From: Taibaiella koreensis
GTDB lineage: Bacteria > Bacteroidota > Bacteroidia > Chitinophagales > Chitinophagaceae
Direction: 5' to 3'
DNA length: 64,000 nucleotides
Assembly (NCBI RefSeq): GCF_003545715.1
Contig: NZ_QVNU01000004.1
Location: 310,001 to 374,000 of the forward strand
How positions within the stretch are numbered: position 1 is the first letter of the stretch; each line of letters opens with the position of its first letter. Both the position numbers and the translations under genes were made by a program. Below are positions 43,237 to 52,455 of this stretch, piece by piece. Below the pieces are notes generated by a model. It worked only from the letters and a program-made list of their open reading frames with translations, was not told the origin of the DNA and ran no database searches.

Positions 43237-45639
43237 ATGCACCCTTTGAAATGGCTCCTTTGCCGGGCATTGCCTTTGCTGCTATGCTATACCACCAATG
43301 CCCAACAGGTATTAAGCGGTAAAGTGAGCGACAAAAAAGGAGCGCTCGCCTTTGCCACTGTACTACTGCACGATGGCAGGGACAGCTCCCTGTTATTGCC
43401 ACCTGTATTTACCGACAGTAACGGCGTTTTCTCGCTCAGCCTCCCCGATCCCCAACCCTCCTGCTTTATAGAGATCAGCTTACTGGGATACAAACCCTTT
43501 TTCAAGTCTGTACCGGCCAGCGGCCCGATAAGCACACCGATGCAGGTCGTGCTGGAATCCGACGGCGCCTTGCTTGAAGATGTGGTGATCAGTGGAAAAA
43601 AAGCGTTGATCGAGCGCAAACCCGATCGTACCATATTCAATGCCGAGCAGAGCATCGGCGCTGTAGGAAGCGATGTATACGAACTGCTGAAAAAGACACC
43701 CGGCGTCCAGGTCAGCAGCGACGGGATAAAGATCGTGGGCAAAAGCACGGTCAATGTAATGGTCAACGACAGGCCCGTACAGCTCACGAACGAAGAGCTG
43801 GAATCGATGCTGCGCAGCATGCCCTCAGGCGATGTGTCGCGCATAGAAGTGATTACCGCACCGCCCGCCAAGTACGACGCCGAAGGCAATTCGGGCATCA
43901 TCAATATCGTCACCAAGAAGAAAAGGGCCAACGGCTTCAACAGCACGCTTACCGGCACCTACGAGCAACGTACCCGGCCTGCCTTTGAGGCAGAAGGTCT
44001 TTTCAATTACAGGCAGGGCAGGCTAAACGCTTATGCAACGCTTAGTGGCGCCAGGAACCGCTATGTCTCCCAACAGCAAACCAATACTTTTTATCCCGGG
44101 CAGGAGCAGGCCCTGATGCTTAACCAGGATAACCGCCCGGCTTACACCTACTCCCAGGCGGGCATAGACTACGATGTCAGGGACAACATGACACTGGGCG
44201 TACAATATACCCATGGAACGCTGGATGCCAAAAGGGACGAGCAGATCCGTATCAACGTATGGCAACGCCCGGGCCAGCAGCTGGATTCTACCATGAACAC
44301 CGATGCCTTTGCAACCGAGAAGGCGGTGAGGAATGTGATCAACCTCAACTACGACTGGAAGCTCGATAGCAGTGGCCACCGGCTGACGCTCAATGCCGAA
44401 TATTTTGAACGGCGAAGCGATAAGACAAGAAATTTCACGACCGGCAATTTCTTTACGGATGGCACCGCCACCGGGACCAGCAGCGACAACCATACCGGTG
44501 GCATGCAGCGGACACGCATCACCAATGTACGGGCCGACCTCGAATGGCCCACAAAGCTTGCTACCTTTTCTACCGGCGCCAAAGTCACTTTTATCCGGAA
44601 TAACAGCGATAATAGGTTTGAATACCTGGAGAGACCGGTATATGTCACAGATCCGGGCAAGACCAACAGCTTCGATTACCAGGAAAACACCCAGGCCCTG
44701 TATGCCAGCGCACAGCGCTCCTGGGGCAAGTGGCATATGCAGGCAGGCCTCCGGGCGGAATATACGCAGACCCAAGGCTTTTCGCAAACCATCAACCAAA
44801 CCAATACCAATGATTACCTGAAGTTTTTCCCCTCGGCTTATCTACAGTACCAGCCCAATGAAACGCATAGCTGGAACATTAACTATACCCGCCGTATTAA
44901 CCGGCCGTCATTCTGGAGCATGAACCCTTTCCGGGTCTATAGCACCGCTACTGCTTACGAGCAGGGCAACCCCTTCCTGCAGCCCTCTTTCAGCAATAAT
45001 ATTGAGCTGGGCTATACCTATAAGTCCATGTTGACGATAAGCGCATTCTTCCAGAAAGTGGACGCCTTTGCCACCAGGGTATCTGCTATCGACACCATCA
45101 ACAGCACGTTCTTTTTCTTCCAGGCCAATGCCGGTAACGAGATCCAATTTGGTTTCAACGCGAGCCTTACCTTCAATCCCCTGCCCTTCTGGGAAACCTC
45201 AACGCAGTTCTTCGGCGTCTACAACCGTTTTCATACCACTTATTATAATACCGGCCAGCCCGGATCGGGCCGGCCAGCCTTCTCGCTGGAAACCGACCAT
45301 ACCTTTACCCTGAACCGGTCAAAGACGCTAATGGCGCAAATACATGGGAATTATTACGGGAAAGCGCAGGACGATGTTGACATCCAATCGGCCGGCGGAT
45401 CCTTTGATATCGGGATGAAAGTGTTGCTGTTCCGGAAAAAGATCACGGTATCGGCCTATGTATCGGATCTCTTCCGAACCGATATTGTCGCATTTGTCAA
45501 TGCCTATAACGGCACCTACCAGCACCGTTATTTCGATAGCCGCAGCCTGCGCATAGCGCTGAGCTGGAAGTTTGGCAACAACGATCTGAAAGCCCGGAAA
45601 GAACGGAAAGCAAACGAAGACACACGCCGCGCCGGCTGA
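43237..45639 (+). CDS. Outer-membrane beta-barrel / TonB-dependent receptor-like protein
   Basis: An 800-residue outer-membrane protein. The chosen ATG gives a signal peptide (MHPLKWLLCRALPLLLCY to TTNAQ). Then a CarboxypepD_reg domain (VLSGKVSDKKGALAFATVLL), a plug with EDVVISGKK and RIEVITAPPAKYDAEGNSGI, and a long beta-barrel of the OMP_b-brl_3 family (Ser/Thr-rich strands, terminal aromatic before a basic tail). The basic tail after the last strand (KARKERKANEDTRRAG) is unusual. It likely takes up a ligand via TonB. Divergent from the VIT protein, convergent with the MocR gene. Confidence 0.9.
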   Translation: MHPLKWLLCRALPLLLCYTTNAQQVLSGKVSDKKGALAFATVLLHDGRDSSLLLPPVFTDSNGVFSLSLPDPQPSCFIEISLLGYKPFFKSVPASGPISTPMQVVLESDGALLEDVVISGKKALIERKPDRTIFNAEQSIGAVGSDVYELLKKTPGVQVSSDGIKIVGKSTVNVMVNDRPVQLTNEELESMLRSMPSGDVSRIEVITAPPAKYDAEGNSGIINIVTKKKRANGFNSTLTGTYEQRTRPAFEAEGLFNYRQGRLNAYATLSGARNRYVSQQQTNTFYPGQEQALMLNQDNRPAYTYSQAGIDYDVRDNMTLGVQYTHGTLDAKRDEQIRINVWQRPGQQLDSTMNTDAFATEKAVRNVINLNYDWKLDSSGHRLTLNAEYFERRSDKTRNFTTGNFFTDGTATGTSSDNHTGGMQRTRITNVRADLEWPTKLATFSTGAKVTFIRNNSDNRFEYLERPVYVTDPGKTNSFDYQENTQALYASAQRSWGKWHMQAGLRAEYTQTQGFSQTINQTNTNDYLKFFPSAYLQYQPNETHSWNINYTRRINRPSFWSMNPFRVYSTATAYEQGNPFLQPSFSNNIELGYTYKSMLTISAFFQKVDAFATRVSAIDTINSTFFFFQANAGNEIQFGFNASLTFNPLPFWETSTQFFGVYNRFHTTYYNTGQPGSGRPAFSLETDHTFTLNRSKTLMAQIHGNYYGKAQDDVDIQSAGGSFDIGMKVLLFRKKITVSAYVSDLFRTDIVAFVNAYNGTYQHRYFDSRSLRIALSWKFGNNDLKARKERKANEDTRRAG

Positions 45640-45654
45640 TGCAACCACTATGCC

Positions 45655-47094
45655 CTATACCAGCATACTCCTGATCAGGTTGCCCAGGACCTTTAGGGCA
45701 TTGTCCAATTGCTCGTTCCAGGGCATACCATAGCTGATCCGCATACAATTGTCAAACTGTTTTTTCAGGGTGAACATGCGCCCCGGCGCTATGCTGATCT
45801 TCTTCTTCATGGCGCGCTCGTATAGCTCCATCGTATCGATACGCTTGTCGAGCTCAACCCACAACACAAACCCGCCCTGCGGCCGGCTGACCTTGGTCCC
45901 TTCGGGAAAATAGTCGGAGATCGCCCGGATATACTGCAGGAAATTGGTGTGCAGGGTTTGTCGTAGCCGGCGCAAATGGCTTTCGTAGCGCCCGTTCTCC
46001 AGGAAATCGGCGATCACCTCCTGGGTTAGCGTCGTAGGCGAAATGGAATGGACCTGCTTCATCCTGATCACTTCGTTCTTGAATTGACCGGGTGCTACCC
46101 ATCCCACGCGATAGCCCGGCGCCAGCGTTTTGGATACCGAGCCGCACCAGAGCACAAGGCCACTTTCATCGTAGGTCTTGCAGCATTTGGGTCTGCTATC
46201 ACCGAAATAGACATCGCCATAGAGGTCGTCTTCGATCAGGGGTACATTGTAATGTTGCAGCAGCGCCACCACGGCTTTCTTGTGCTCATCGGGCATACAA
46301 CTGCCCAACGGATTATTGAAATTGCTCACCAGCAGGCACAGCTTGATCTTATTTGTTGCCAGCGCCTTCTTCAGAGCGTCGATCTCGATGCCGGTCTTCG
46401 CGTTGGTAGGCAGTTCCAATACGTTCAGGCCAAGGCTCTCGGCCAAGCGTACAATACCAAAGTACACGGGACTCTCCACCGCAATCGTATCGCCCCATTT
46501 GGCAAGGGTCATCATGCAGAAAGAGATGGCATTCATGCAGCCCGCAGTGGCAATAATATCCTGCTCGCCCAGGTTGCCGCCCCAGTTATACGACCAGCGT
46601 GCAATATCTCTACGCAGTTTTTCGTTACCTTGGATCGGCTCGTAAGCGGTACCACTGCCGGGCAGGGTTCTTATTGCCTGTACCACGCCTTTGTTCAGCT
46701 TGGCGATAGGCAGCAGCTCATCGGCCGGAACGCTAAGGGAGAACAGTGTAATATCATTGCTGCCGATAGTGCGGAACACCTTATCCACAATATCGCGCGG
46801 GTTATGCTCTCCCGGCTGGCTGGGCTGGCTTGTACCGGGAATCGCCGGCTGCCGGTGCGGACAATAGGATACATAATAACCCGATTGCGGCCGCGACTCG
46901 ATCAGCGAACGGCTTTCCAATTCCAGGTAAGCCTGCTGGGCTGTGCTCATGCTGACGCCGTGCTGACGACATATCATACGGATGGAAGGCAGCTTATCTC
47001 CTATTTTCAGCAACCCTTCCTGGATCTGCTGCTCAATACCCCGCGCAATGCGCAGGTACAGCAAATCTTTCGAATTTTTTAAAAGCGTTTTCAT
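45655..47094 (-). CDS. MocR-type PLP-dependent transcriptional regulator
   Basis: A 479-residue GntR-aminotransferase fusion. The ATG at 47094 gives MKTLLKNSKDLLYLRIARGI; the frame extends 46 codons into the promoter region. N-terminal winged helix (GDKLPSIRMICRQHGVSMST), then a class I aminotransferase domain with the Schiff-base lysine in WCGSVSKTLAPGYRVGW and NFNNPLG. It typically controls a divergent transporter or PLP-related gene; here the divergent EamA exporter gene is the likely target. Confidence 0.92.
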   Translation of the reverse strand: MKTLLKNSKDLLYLRIARGIEQQIQEGLLKIGDKLPSIRMICRQHGVSMSTAQQAYLELESRSLIESRPQSGYYVSYCPHRQPAIPGTSQPSQPGEHNPRDIVDKVFRTIGSNDITLFSLSVPADELLPIAKLNKGVVQAIRTLPGSGTAYEPIQGNEKLRRDIARWSYNWGGNLGEQDIIATAGCMNAISFCMMTLAKWGDTIAVESPVYFGIVRLAESLGLNVLELPTNAKTGIEIDALKKALATNKIKLCLLVSNFNNPLGSCMPDEHKKAVVALLQHYNVPLIEDDLYGDVYFGDSRPKCCKTYDESGLVLWCGSVSKTLAPGYRVGWVAPGQFKNEVIRMKQVHSISPTTLTQEVIADFLENGRYESHLRRLRQTLHTNFLQYIRAISDYFPEGTKVSRPQGGFVLWVELDKRIDTMELYERAMKKKISIAPGRMFTLKKQFDNCMRISYGMPWNEQLDNALKVLGNLIRSMLV

Positions 47095-47120
47095 AGTATC
47101 AATACCCAAACTGTACTGGT

Positions 47121-47128
47121 CAAAATTA
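47121..47128 (-). promoter_or_regulatory. -7 box of the MocR gene
   Basis: On the minus strand this reads TAATTTTG, an exact TAnnTTTG match, 26 bases upstream of the MocR ATG, in the divergent region with the exporter gene. Confidence 0.5.
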
Positions 47129-47219
47129 ACAAAATTGTATCTGTATTGGAAAATAAATTTCCCACACCTTTGTGTGGCATTTCGAAAAAGACCGGTACCG
47201 GTCATCACATCTCTGAAAC

Positions 47220-48134
47220 ATGAATCAATCAAAGGCTTACCTGGCGCTACTTGTGATCTGTATCGTCTGGGGCACTACCTACCTTGCCATGCTCATTGGC
47301 GTTGCCAGCTTCCCGGCATTTTTATTTTCCGGGCTGCGGCATACGATAGCCGCCACTATACTGTGGCTGTCTATGCCATTGCTGAAGAAGAAGATCTCAC
47401 TCAACGCACGCGACATCATGAAACAAGTTATCCCGGGCGTATTAATGCTGGCGCTGGGTAACGGAACCATAGGCTGGGCCGAGAAATATATTCCCAGCGG
47501 CCTGGCCGCGCTCATTGTATCGGTAATGCCCGTCTACGTGGTCCTCATCAATTTCGTGACCGGCAGAGGCAAAGGAACACTTAATGGCAAAATCATACTT
47601 GGTCTTCTTCTTGGTTGCGCCGGTATTGTTCTGATTTTTAAAGATAACCTCGGCGACTTGCTCGATACGCGTTACCTCATGGGCGTACTGGTCTGCTTTG
47701 CCGCCTCACTCAGCTGGGCCGCAGGCACCGTGTACATGAAGCATAGCGGCGCTACTACCGATTCGTACGTCAATACAGCGATACAGTTGAGCAGCGGCGG
47801 ACTGGCACTGCTGATCAGCTCGCCCTTTCTCGACGATCTGGGGCAGCTGCAGCATATCGAGCCCGAAAGCTTGTGGGCACTGGCGTATCTCATCGTGTTC
47901 GGCTCGATCCTTTCGTTCCTCTGCTACATATACGCGATCAAGAATCTGCCGGTAGGACTGGTTTCTATCTACGCCTATATCAACCCATTTATCGCCGTAT
48001 CGCTGGGCTTCCTGCTTAAAGATGAACGCGTCACCTGGATCACAGTAATCGCCTTCGCGACCACGCTTGGCGGTGTATTCTGGATCAACAGGGGCTATAA
48101 AGTCAACAATCAACTTAAACCTGTTTCCAAATGA
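47220..48134 (+). CDS. EamA/RhaT-family exporter (DMT superfamily)
   Basis: A 304-residue inner-membrane protein with about ten TM helices and two EamA repeats (about 5-140 and 150-290). Typical motifs: AYLALLVICIVWGTTYLAML, a 'GWAEKYIPSGLAALIVSVMP' segment and a conserved SWAAGTVYMK. EamA proteins export amino acids or metabolites. It is divergent from MocR and overlaps the next gene (ATGA). A CACCTTTG before the start may be the -7 box. Confidence 0.92.
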   Translation: MNQSKAYLALLVICIVWGTTYLAMLIGVASFPAFLFSGLRHTIAATILWLSMPLLKKKISLNARDIMKQVIPGVLMLALGNGTIGWAEKYIPSGLAALIVSVMPVYVVLINFVTGRGKGTLNGKIILGLLLGCAGIVLIFKDNLGDLLDTRYLMGVLVCFAASLSWAAGTVYMKHSGATTDSYVNTAIQLSSGGLALLISSPFLDDLGQLQHIEPESLWALAYLIVFGSILSFLCYIYAIKNLPVGLVSIYAYINPFIAVSLGFLLKDERVTWITVIAFATTLGGVFWINRGYKVNNQLKPVSK

Positions 48135-48580
48135 CAGCAGAACAATATACCTGGCTGTTCCGCCAGGGCATCGATAAAGTAAAGGCCGAGTTGACCGCTT
48201 ATCCGGATGAAGAAAGCCTGTGGATCAAGGCCAAAGCGATCAACAATTCCACCGGCCACCTGGCACAGCACCTGGTAGGCAATCTCAGGCTGTTCGTAGG
48301 TAAAACTATGGGCGAAGTGCCTTATGTGCGCGAGCGCGACCGGGAATTCAACGAACGGCAGTTTGACCGGGATCAGTTGCTGCACATGCTGGAAGAAACG
48401 GCAACTATTATAGTGCATGCGCTCCAGGGAAAAGACGAAGCATTCTTTGCCCAGGCCTTCCCGGAGACAGTAGTAACAATCAAGGAGGGACAAACCTTTG
48501 GTTTCATGCTCCATTATCTCTATGCGCATCTCAACTATCACCTGGGACAGATCAATTATCACAGGAGGCTTTTATCATGA
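48131..48580 (+). CDS. DinB-family protein
   Basis: A 149-residue DinB/YfiT-like four-helix protein. Metal-site histidines appear in TGHLAQHLVGN and LNYHLGQINYH. It overlaps the exporter gene by four bases (ATGA) and in turn overlaps the GNAT gene the same way, so the three are translated as a unit. The role is unknown; linkage to an exporter and an acetyltransferase suggests small-molecule detoxification (inference). Confidence 0.85.
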   Translation: MTAEQYTWLFRQGIDKVKAELTAYPDEESLWIKAKAINNSTGHLAQHLVGNLRLFVGKTMGEVPYVRERDREFNERQFDRDQLLHMLEETATIIVHALQGKDEAFFAQAFPETVVTIKEGQTFGFMLHYLYAHLNYHLGQINYHRRLLS

Positions 48581-49047
48581 CAGGAACAACAGACATTACG
48601 ATACAATCCTACCGGAAAGAATACCAGCCTTATTTTGAGCGGCTGAACATAGCCTGGCTGGAAGCATACTTCAAGGTCGAGCCGATAGATGCTTATGTAC
48701 TGGGAAACCCCGAAGAGGCCATACTGAATGAGGGTGGCGCTATCCTTTTTGCGGCCATTGATCAACAGATCATCGGCACTGTAGCCCTAAAGTATATGGA
48801 ACCCGGCGTTTACGAGCTCACCAAAATGGCTGTCGACGAGTCGTTCAGGGGGAACGGCGCCGGAAAAATACTCTGCGCCGCTGCCATAGATAAAGGCAGG
48901 GAACTGGGCGCCCATAAGATCATCCTGTATTCGCAAACAGGTTTGAAAGCAGCCATAGGCATTTACCGTCAGCTGGGCTTTACAGAGCTTCCCCTTGAAC
49001 CCGGTAAATATGAAAGAGCAGATATCAAGATGCAATTGCTCTTGTAG
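48577..49047 (+). CDS. GNAT-family N-acetyltransferase
   Basis: A 156-residue acetyltransferase. The CoA-binding motif A is VDESFRGNGAGKILCAAAI, with the GIYRQLGF motif B and a final IKMQL strand. Substrate unknown. It is the third gene of the MocR-controlled exporter/DinB/GNAT operon (ATGA overlap) and is followed by a strong terminator. Confidence 0.9.
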   Translation: MTGTTDITIQSYRKEYQPYFERLNIAWLEAYFKVEPIDAYVLGNPEEAILNEGGAILFAAIDQQIIGTVALKYMEPGVYELTKMAVDESFRGNGAGKILCAAAIDKGRELGAHKIILYSQTGLKAAIGIYRQLGFTELPLEPGKYERADIKMQLLL

Positions 49048-49071
49048 TAACGATCATGAACATTAGATATG

Positions 49072-49095
49072 ATGCACCGCCTGCAAGCGGTGCAT
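49072..49095 (+). terminator. Rho-independent terminator
   Basis: A perfect 9-bp GC-rich stem (49072-49080/49087-49095) with a 6-nt loop, followed by TTTTT. It lies 24 bases after the GNAT stop and closes the exporter operon. Confidence 0.88.
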
Positions 49096-49246
49096 TTTTT
49101 ATACAACTGCAAACCTGGTAGCTGGTGTCCACATAGGCAACTTAATACCTTGCCATTTGTTAAACAGTCAGATAGGGATATTGTATTACCAGGATACAGA
49201 GCGTTATTTATGAAAATGTCTTCAACCATTTTTAAAATAAAGGGTT

Positions 49247-49411
49247 ATGGAAACAGAACAGCTGAAGCAGGAAATTAAAGATAAAGAGTTGCGGCTAAGC
49301 CAGCTAAGAAGTATGGATACGCACCAGCTACACAAGGAAGACCGTGAATTGATCGGTCAGCTGGAACAGGAAATCAAGGAGTTGAAAACGAGGCTTCACG
49401 AAACGGATTAA
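49247..49411 (+). CDS. Small coiled-coil hydrophilic protein
   Basis: A 54-residue protein (METEQLKQEIKDKELRLSQL start) made of one charged amphipathic helix with heptad-like Leu/Ile spacing, likely a short coiled coil. It has no Cys or Trp. Function unknown. It lies 31 bases before the hydrophilin-like gene, and the two may be co-transcribed. Confidence 0.5.
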   Translation: METEQLKQEIKDKELRLSQLRSMDTHQLHKEDRELIGQLEQEIKELKTRLHETD

Positions 49412-49442
49412 GCGTTTTGTATGACATTAAAAACGGTAAAAG

Positions 49443-49973
49443 ATGGCAAAAGAAATCGGAAAAGATAAAGCTGGCGATGAACAGGAAAATTCTTTAAATA
49501 AGAAAAGCCCCGACACACAAGCTAAGGTAGATGACCCGCATAGAGATATTACCGGAACACCCTCGCAGCATGAAGACCTGGCGTCGGAGACAGCGCCCAA
49601 TAATGAAGCAGATGAAGTAAGTGCGCAGCAACAAGCAGCCAATAGGAAGGGACACGCTACAGATGAAGAGAGGGAACAAGATAAAGATCCGGCAAGTGAA
49701 GCAAAGGAATCCGGCGACGCAGACAAACAGGACGAGGCAACTGAACAGCAAGAGACCCGGCCGGAAAAGCCTTCGGACCAGGAGCATAGCGAGGATCCCC
49801 ACCGGGGTACTGCAGAAACACCCTCACAGCACAAAGGTCTTGAGCCGGGCGGCGAACGGAATAATGATGCAGAAGCCTATGGCAAAGATGCTGCCCGACC
49901 CGACGTACCGGACGATAAAAAGAATGCAGAAGAAGACCAGAACATCGGGGGCAAAAAGGATGGGTTGTCCTGA
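49443..49973 (+). CDS. Acidic intrinsically disordered hydrophilin-like protein
   Basis: A 176-residue protein almost free of hydrophobic residues and rich in Glu, Asp, Lys, Gln, Ala and Gly, with no Cys, Trp, Phe or Met after the start. A duplicated motif is visible: DDPHRDITGTPSQHEDLASE and EDPHRGTAETPSQHKGLEPG. This is the pattern of disordered desiccation or stress hydrophilins; the function is inferred from composition only. It follows the small coiled-coil gene and ends at a terminator. Confidence 0.6.
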   Translation: MAKEIGKDKAGDEQENSLNKKSPDTQAKVDDPHRDITGTPSQHEDLASETAPNNEADEVSAQQQAANRKGHATDEEREQDKDPASEAKESGDADKQDEATEQQETRPEKPSDQEHSEDPHRGTAETPSQHKGLEPGGERNNDAEAYGKDAARPDVPDDKKNAEEDQNIGGKKDGLS

Positions 49974-49987
49974 TCGCTCTCTGAAAT

Positions 49988-50010
49988 GCCGGTCTTGCCG
50001 GCTTTTTTTT
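49988..50010 (+). terminator. Rho-independent terminator
   Basis: A 5-bp GC stem (GCCGG/CCGGC, 49988-49992/49998-50002) with a TCTTG loop, followed by eight T. It lies 14 bases after the hydrophilin-like gene. Confidence 0.85.
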
Positions 50011-50057
50011 GCCCTTAATTTTATAAGATTAATATTCACCTTTAAAAATGATATGAT

Positions 50058-50285
50058 ATGAAAGCGACGAACCTGTTTTTTCCGGCCCTCTTATTGATGA
50101 CAGTATTCTTTACGGCCTGTGCCGGCAACCCGGAAAACAATAATGCCCGCAGTGTTAATGTCGACAGCAGTAATGTACATGGCGCCGCACCTGTGCAATA
50201 CGGCGCCGATGATCCTGCCGATACCACACCAAAGCTGGAAGCCAGTGACGATACCGGCCGCAGGGCGAATACCGAACAACGTTAA
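50058..50285 (+). CDS. Small lipoprotein
   Basis: A 75-residue lipoprotein: a signal peptide ending FFTAC with lipidated Cys21, then a short Asn/Asp/Thr-rich mature part with no fold pattern. It is probably periplasmic or surface-exposed. Function unknown. It is 49 bases upstream of the PAS kinase gene. Confidence 0.65.
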   Translation: MKATNLFFPALLLMTVFFTACAGNPENNNARSVNVDSSNVHGAAPVQYGADDPADTTPKLEASDDTGRRANTEQR

Positions 50286-50334
50286 GCCTCCTGATTTGCC
50301 CGTAATACGTTAAACGCCATATAAACACCACCAG

Positions 50335-51672
50335 ATGAAGGACAAACCGGTGATCAGGATCAGCGATGCAAGCAACAACCAATTACTGCAGCTAAAAAAC
50401 TGGCTGAACGAAGACTATACGATCAGCACCGACACTGCCGAAAGTGCCAACCTATCGATATCGTATACAACAGAGCTCACTTCAGGCATCCATACACCTT
50501 TTATCCGTTTTGAGTCGGTAAATACAGGAGATCTCCGGTCGACCTCATTATCTTATCAGCTTCCGGCACATCACGTTACCCCTTCTATCATCAAAGTGAT
50601 CGTGGGCCTGCTGCTGCATTCCGGTAAAGAAGCGCTGGACAGTAAGAACTACCGGATGGCCTTCGACAGGGCCCATGACCTGATCCTGCTGGCCGACTGC
50701 GAACACAATATCCTTCGCGCCAATCAGTCGGCGATAGACATACTCGGCTTCAGCGAAGCGGAATTGAAAGGCATGAACCTGGCCTCGCTGTTTTATTCCG
50801 CAGCGGCGGGCGAGGATTTCATCAGCAATATCTGCGAGAAAGGACGCATCGTGCATTGGGATTACCGGCTCAGGACCAAAACGGGCTTGCCTGTCGATGT
50901 AATGATGAGCGCCGATATGATGAATGAAGAGGACAAAATATTCCTGTGCATCGCCCAGAATATTTCGGTACATAAGGAAGCAGGAAGACAACGTAAGCAG
51001 GAAGAGCACCTGGTGATCATGGGCAAAATGGCCCAGATGATCGCCCACGAGGTACGCAACCCGCTGAATAATATCCTGCTTGCCGTAAGCCAGCTAAAAA
51101 CAGATCCGAAACCTCCGCCGGAAGCGGAAAAAATGTTCCTGGACATCATCGACCGGAATTGCCTGCGCATTAATGCACTCGTAACCGAAATGCTGGAGCC
51201 CAGCCGCCTCCTGGATATGGAGCTGGAACCCGTTTCTCTGCGTACTATCGTCGAAGAAGCGCTTTACCTCAATGAGGATCGCATAGGCCTGCAGGGGATC
51301 AAGGTAACGCTCGACCTGCAGCAAGATAGGCCGCTAATGATAGATAAAGAGAAAATGATCATTTGCGTTTCTAATATCCTGGTCAATGCTACCGAGGCAA
51401 TAGACGGCGATAAGGGCAGGATCACAATCAAAACCCGTCAACATGGTGATCGGATATTGCTGTGCATAACCGACAACGGCAAGGGCATGACAGAAAATGA
51501 AAAGAATAATATCTTCAACCCTTATTTCACGACAAAACCAAGGGGAACTGGTATGGGTATGGCAGCAACACAGCAGATCGTCAGGGCACACAACGGAACG
51601 ATCGAAGTCATCAGCGAAAAAGGCAAAGGCTCTGAGATCATCCTTTCCCTGCCCCTACCACAGCAACAATAA
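50335..51672 (+). CDS. PAS-domain sensor histidine kinase (NtrB-like)
   Basis: A 445-residue soluble kinase with no TM segment. A PAS domain (about 108-215: AFDRAHDLILLADCEHNILR then ANQSAIDILGF), HisKA with His238 in MIAHEVRNPLNNIL, and HATPase with NILVNATEAID, DNGKGM and GTGMGMAATQQIV. This resembles NtrB/cytosolic stress kinases. No response regulator is adjacent. The first 105 residues are not assigned to a domain. Confidence 0.92.
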   Translation: MKDKPVIRISDASNNQLLQLKNWLNEDYTISTDTAESANLSISYTTELTSGIHTPFIRFESVNTGDLRSTSLSYQLPAHHVTPSIIKVIVGLLLHSGKEALDSKNYRMAFDRAHDLILLADCEHNILRANQSAIDILGFSEAELKGMNLASLFYSAAAGEDFISNICEKGRIVHWDYRLRTKTGLPVDVMMSADMMNEEDKIFLCIAQNISVHKEAGRQRKQEEHLVIMGKMAQMIAHEVRNPLNNILLAVSQLKTDPKPPPEAEKMFLDIIDRNCLRINALVTEMLEPSRLLDMELEPVSLRTIVEEALYLNEDRIGLQGIKVTLDLQQDRPLMIDKEKMIICVSNILVNATEAIDGDKGRITIKTRQHGDRILLCITDNGKGMTENEKNNIFNPYFTTKPRGTGMGMAATQQIVRAHNGTIEVISEKGKGSEIILSLPLPQQQ

Positions 51673-51681
51673 AATTATCTT

Positions 51682-52395
51682 ATGGATCTATCGGCATACG
51701 ATACGCTCGACATCCCCTCGGCCAGGGCCGTACAGGAAACGCTGAGGAAGAATATTACCCTGATGCCCATGCAACAGGAGATCCATACCATCGCCGGCGC
51801 CGATATATCCCTTAACCGCTTCAGCGAAGTCATCTATGCCGGACTGGTCGTACTGCGCTACCACGATTTACAGCCGATCGCGTATTCACTGGTTAAAGGC
51901 ATTACCCGTTTTCCCTATGTGCCGGGTTTCCTGGCCTTCCGCGAAGTGCCGGCATTGATGCGGGCCCTGGAGCAGATGCCATTGAAGCCCGATGCGATCA
52001 TGGTAGACGGCCACGGTATCGCGCATCCCCGCCGTATGGGCATTGCGGCACACCTTGGCTCATTGGCCGGACTTCCCACTCTGGGTTGTGCCAAGAAAAA
52101 GCTGTTCGGAAAATATACCGAGCCGGAAAATACAAAGGGGGCACATGAGCCGTTGAAAGATAAGGAAGAGACTATCGGCTATGCCTTACGTACCAAAAAT
52201 CGCGTAAAAGAAGTATTTATTTCACCGGGCAATATGATGAGCCTTGAAGACAGCCTGCGTATTGCCATGCATTGTACCGGCAGCTATCGCCTGCCGGAGC
52301 CTACACGCCGGGCGCATGAATATGTCAACCTGCTGCGTACCGGTCAGATCCCGGAAGGCTACCATGAGCTACCACAAGAGACGCCGCTCTTTTAA
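51682..52395 (+). CDS. nfi: Endonuclease V
   Basis: A 237-residue deoxyinosine 3' endonuclease. Family motifs: AGADIS (catalytic Asp41), FPYVPGFLAFREVP (wedge-type residues and Glu88), MVDGHGIAHPRRMGIAAHLG (Asp109) and LGCAKKKLFG. It cleaves one base 3' of deaminated adenine. It starts 9 bases after the PAS kinase stop and is followed by the topoisomerase gene 60 bases later, opposite the ligase-associated repair operon. Confidence 0.95.
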   Translation: MDLSAYDTLDIPSARAVQETLRKNITLMPMQQEIHTIAGADISLNRFSEVIYAGLVVLRYHDLQPIAYSLVKGITRFPYVPGFLAFREVPALMRALEQMPLKPDAIMVDGHGIAHPRRMGIAAHLGSLAGLPTLGCAKKKLFGKYTEPENTKGAHEPLKDKEETIGYALRTKNRVKEVFISPGNMMSLEDSLRIAMHCTGSYRLPEPTRRAHEYVNLLRTGQIPEGYHELPQETPLF

Positions 52396-52455
52396 GCCGT
52401 ACCACTTCAACCTTAAGCATCAGAAAATGTTATCCTCTCAAGAAATGCAGAGCGG

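Noticed and set aside
44023-44799. 258-codon frame antisense to the TonB-dependent receptor
   Set aside because: The barrel gene reads through on the other strand with clear strands and motifs; this frame has none.
46048-47082. Long open frame (344 codons) antisense to the MocR gene
   Set aside because: Mirror of a confident MocR gene; no protein-family features, Gln/Arg/His-rich as antisense frames usually are.
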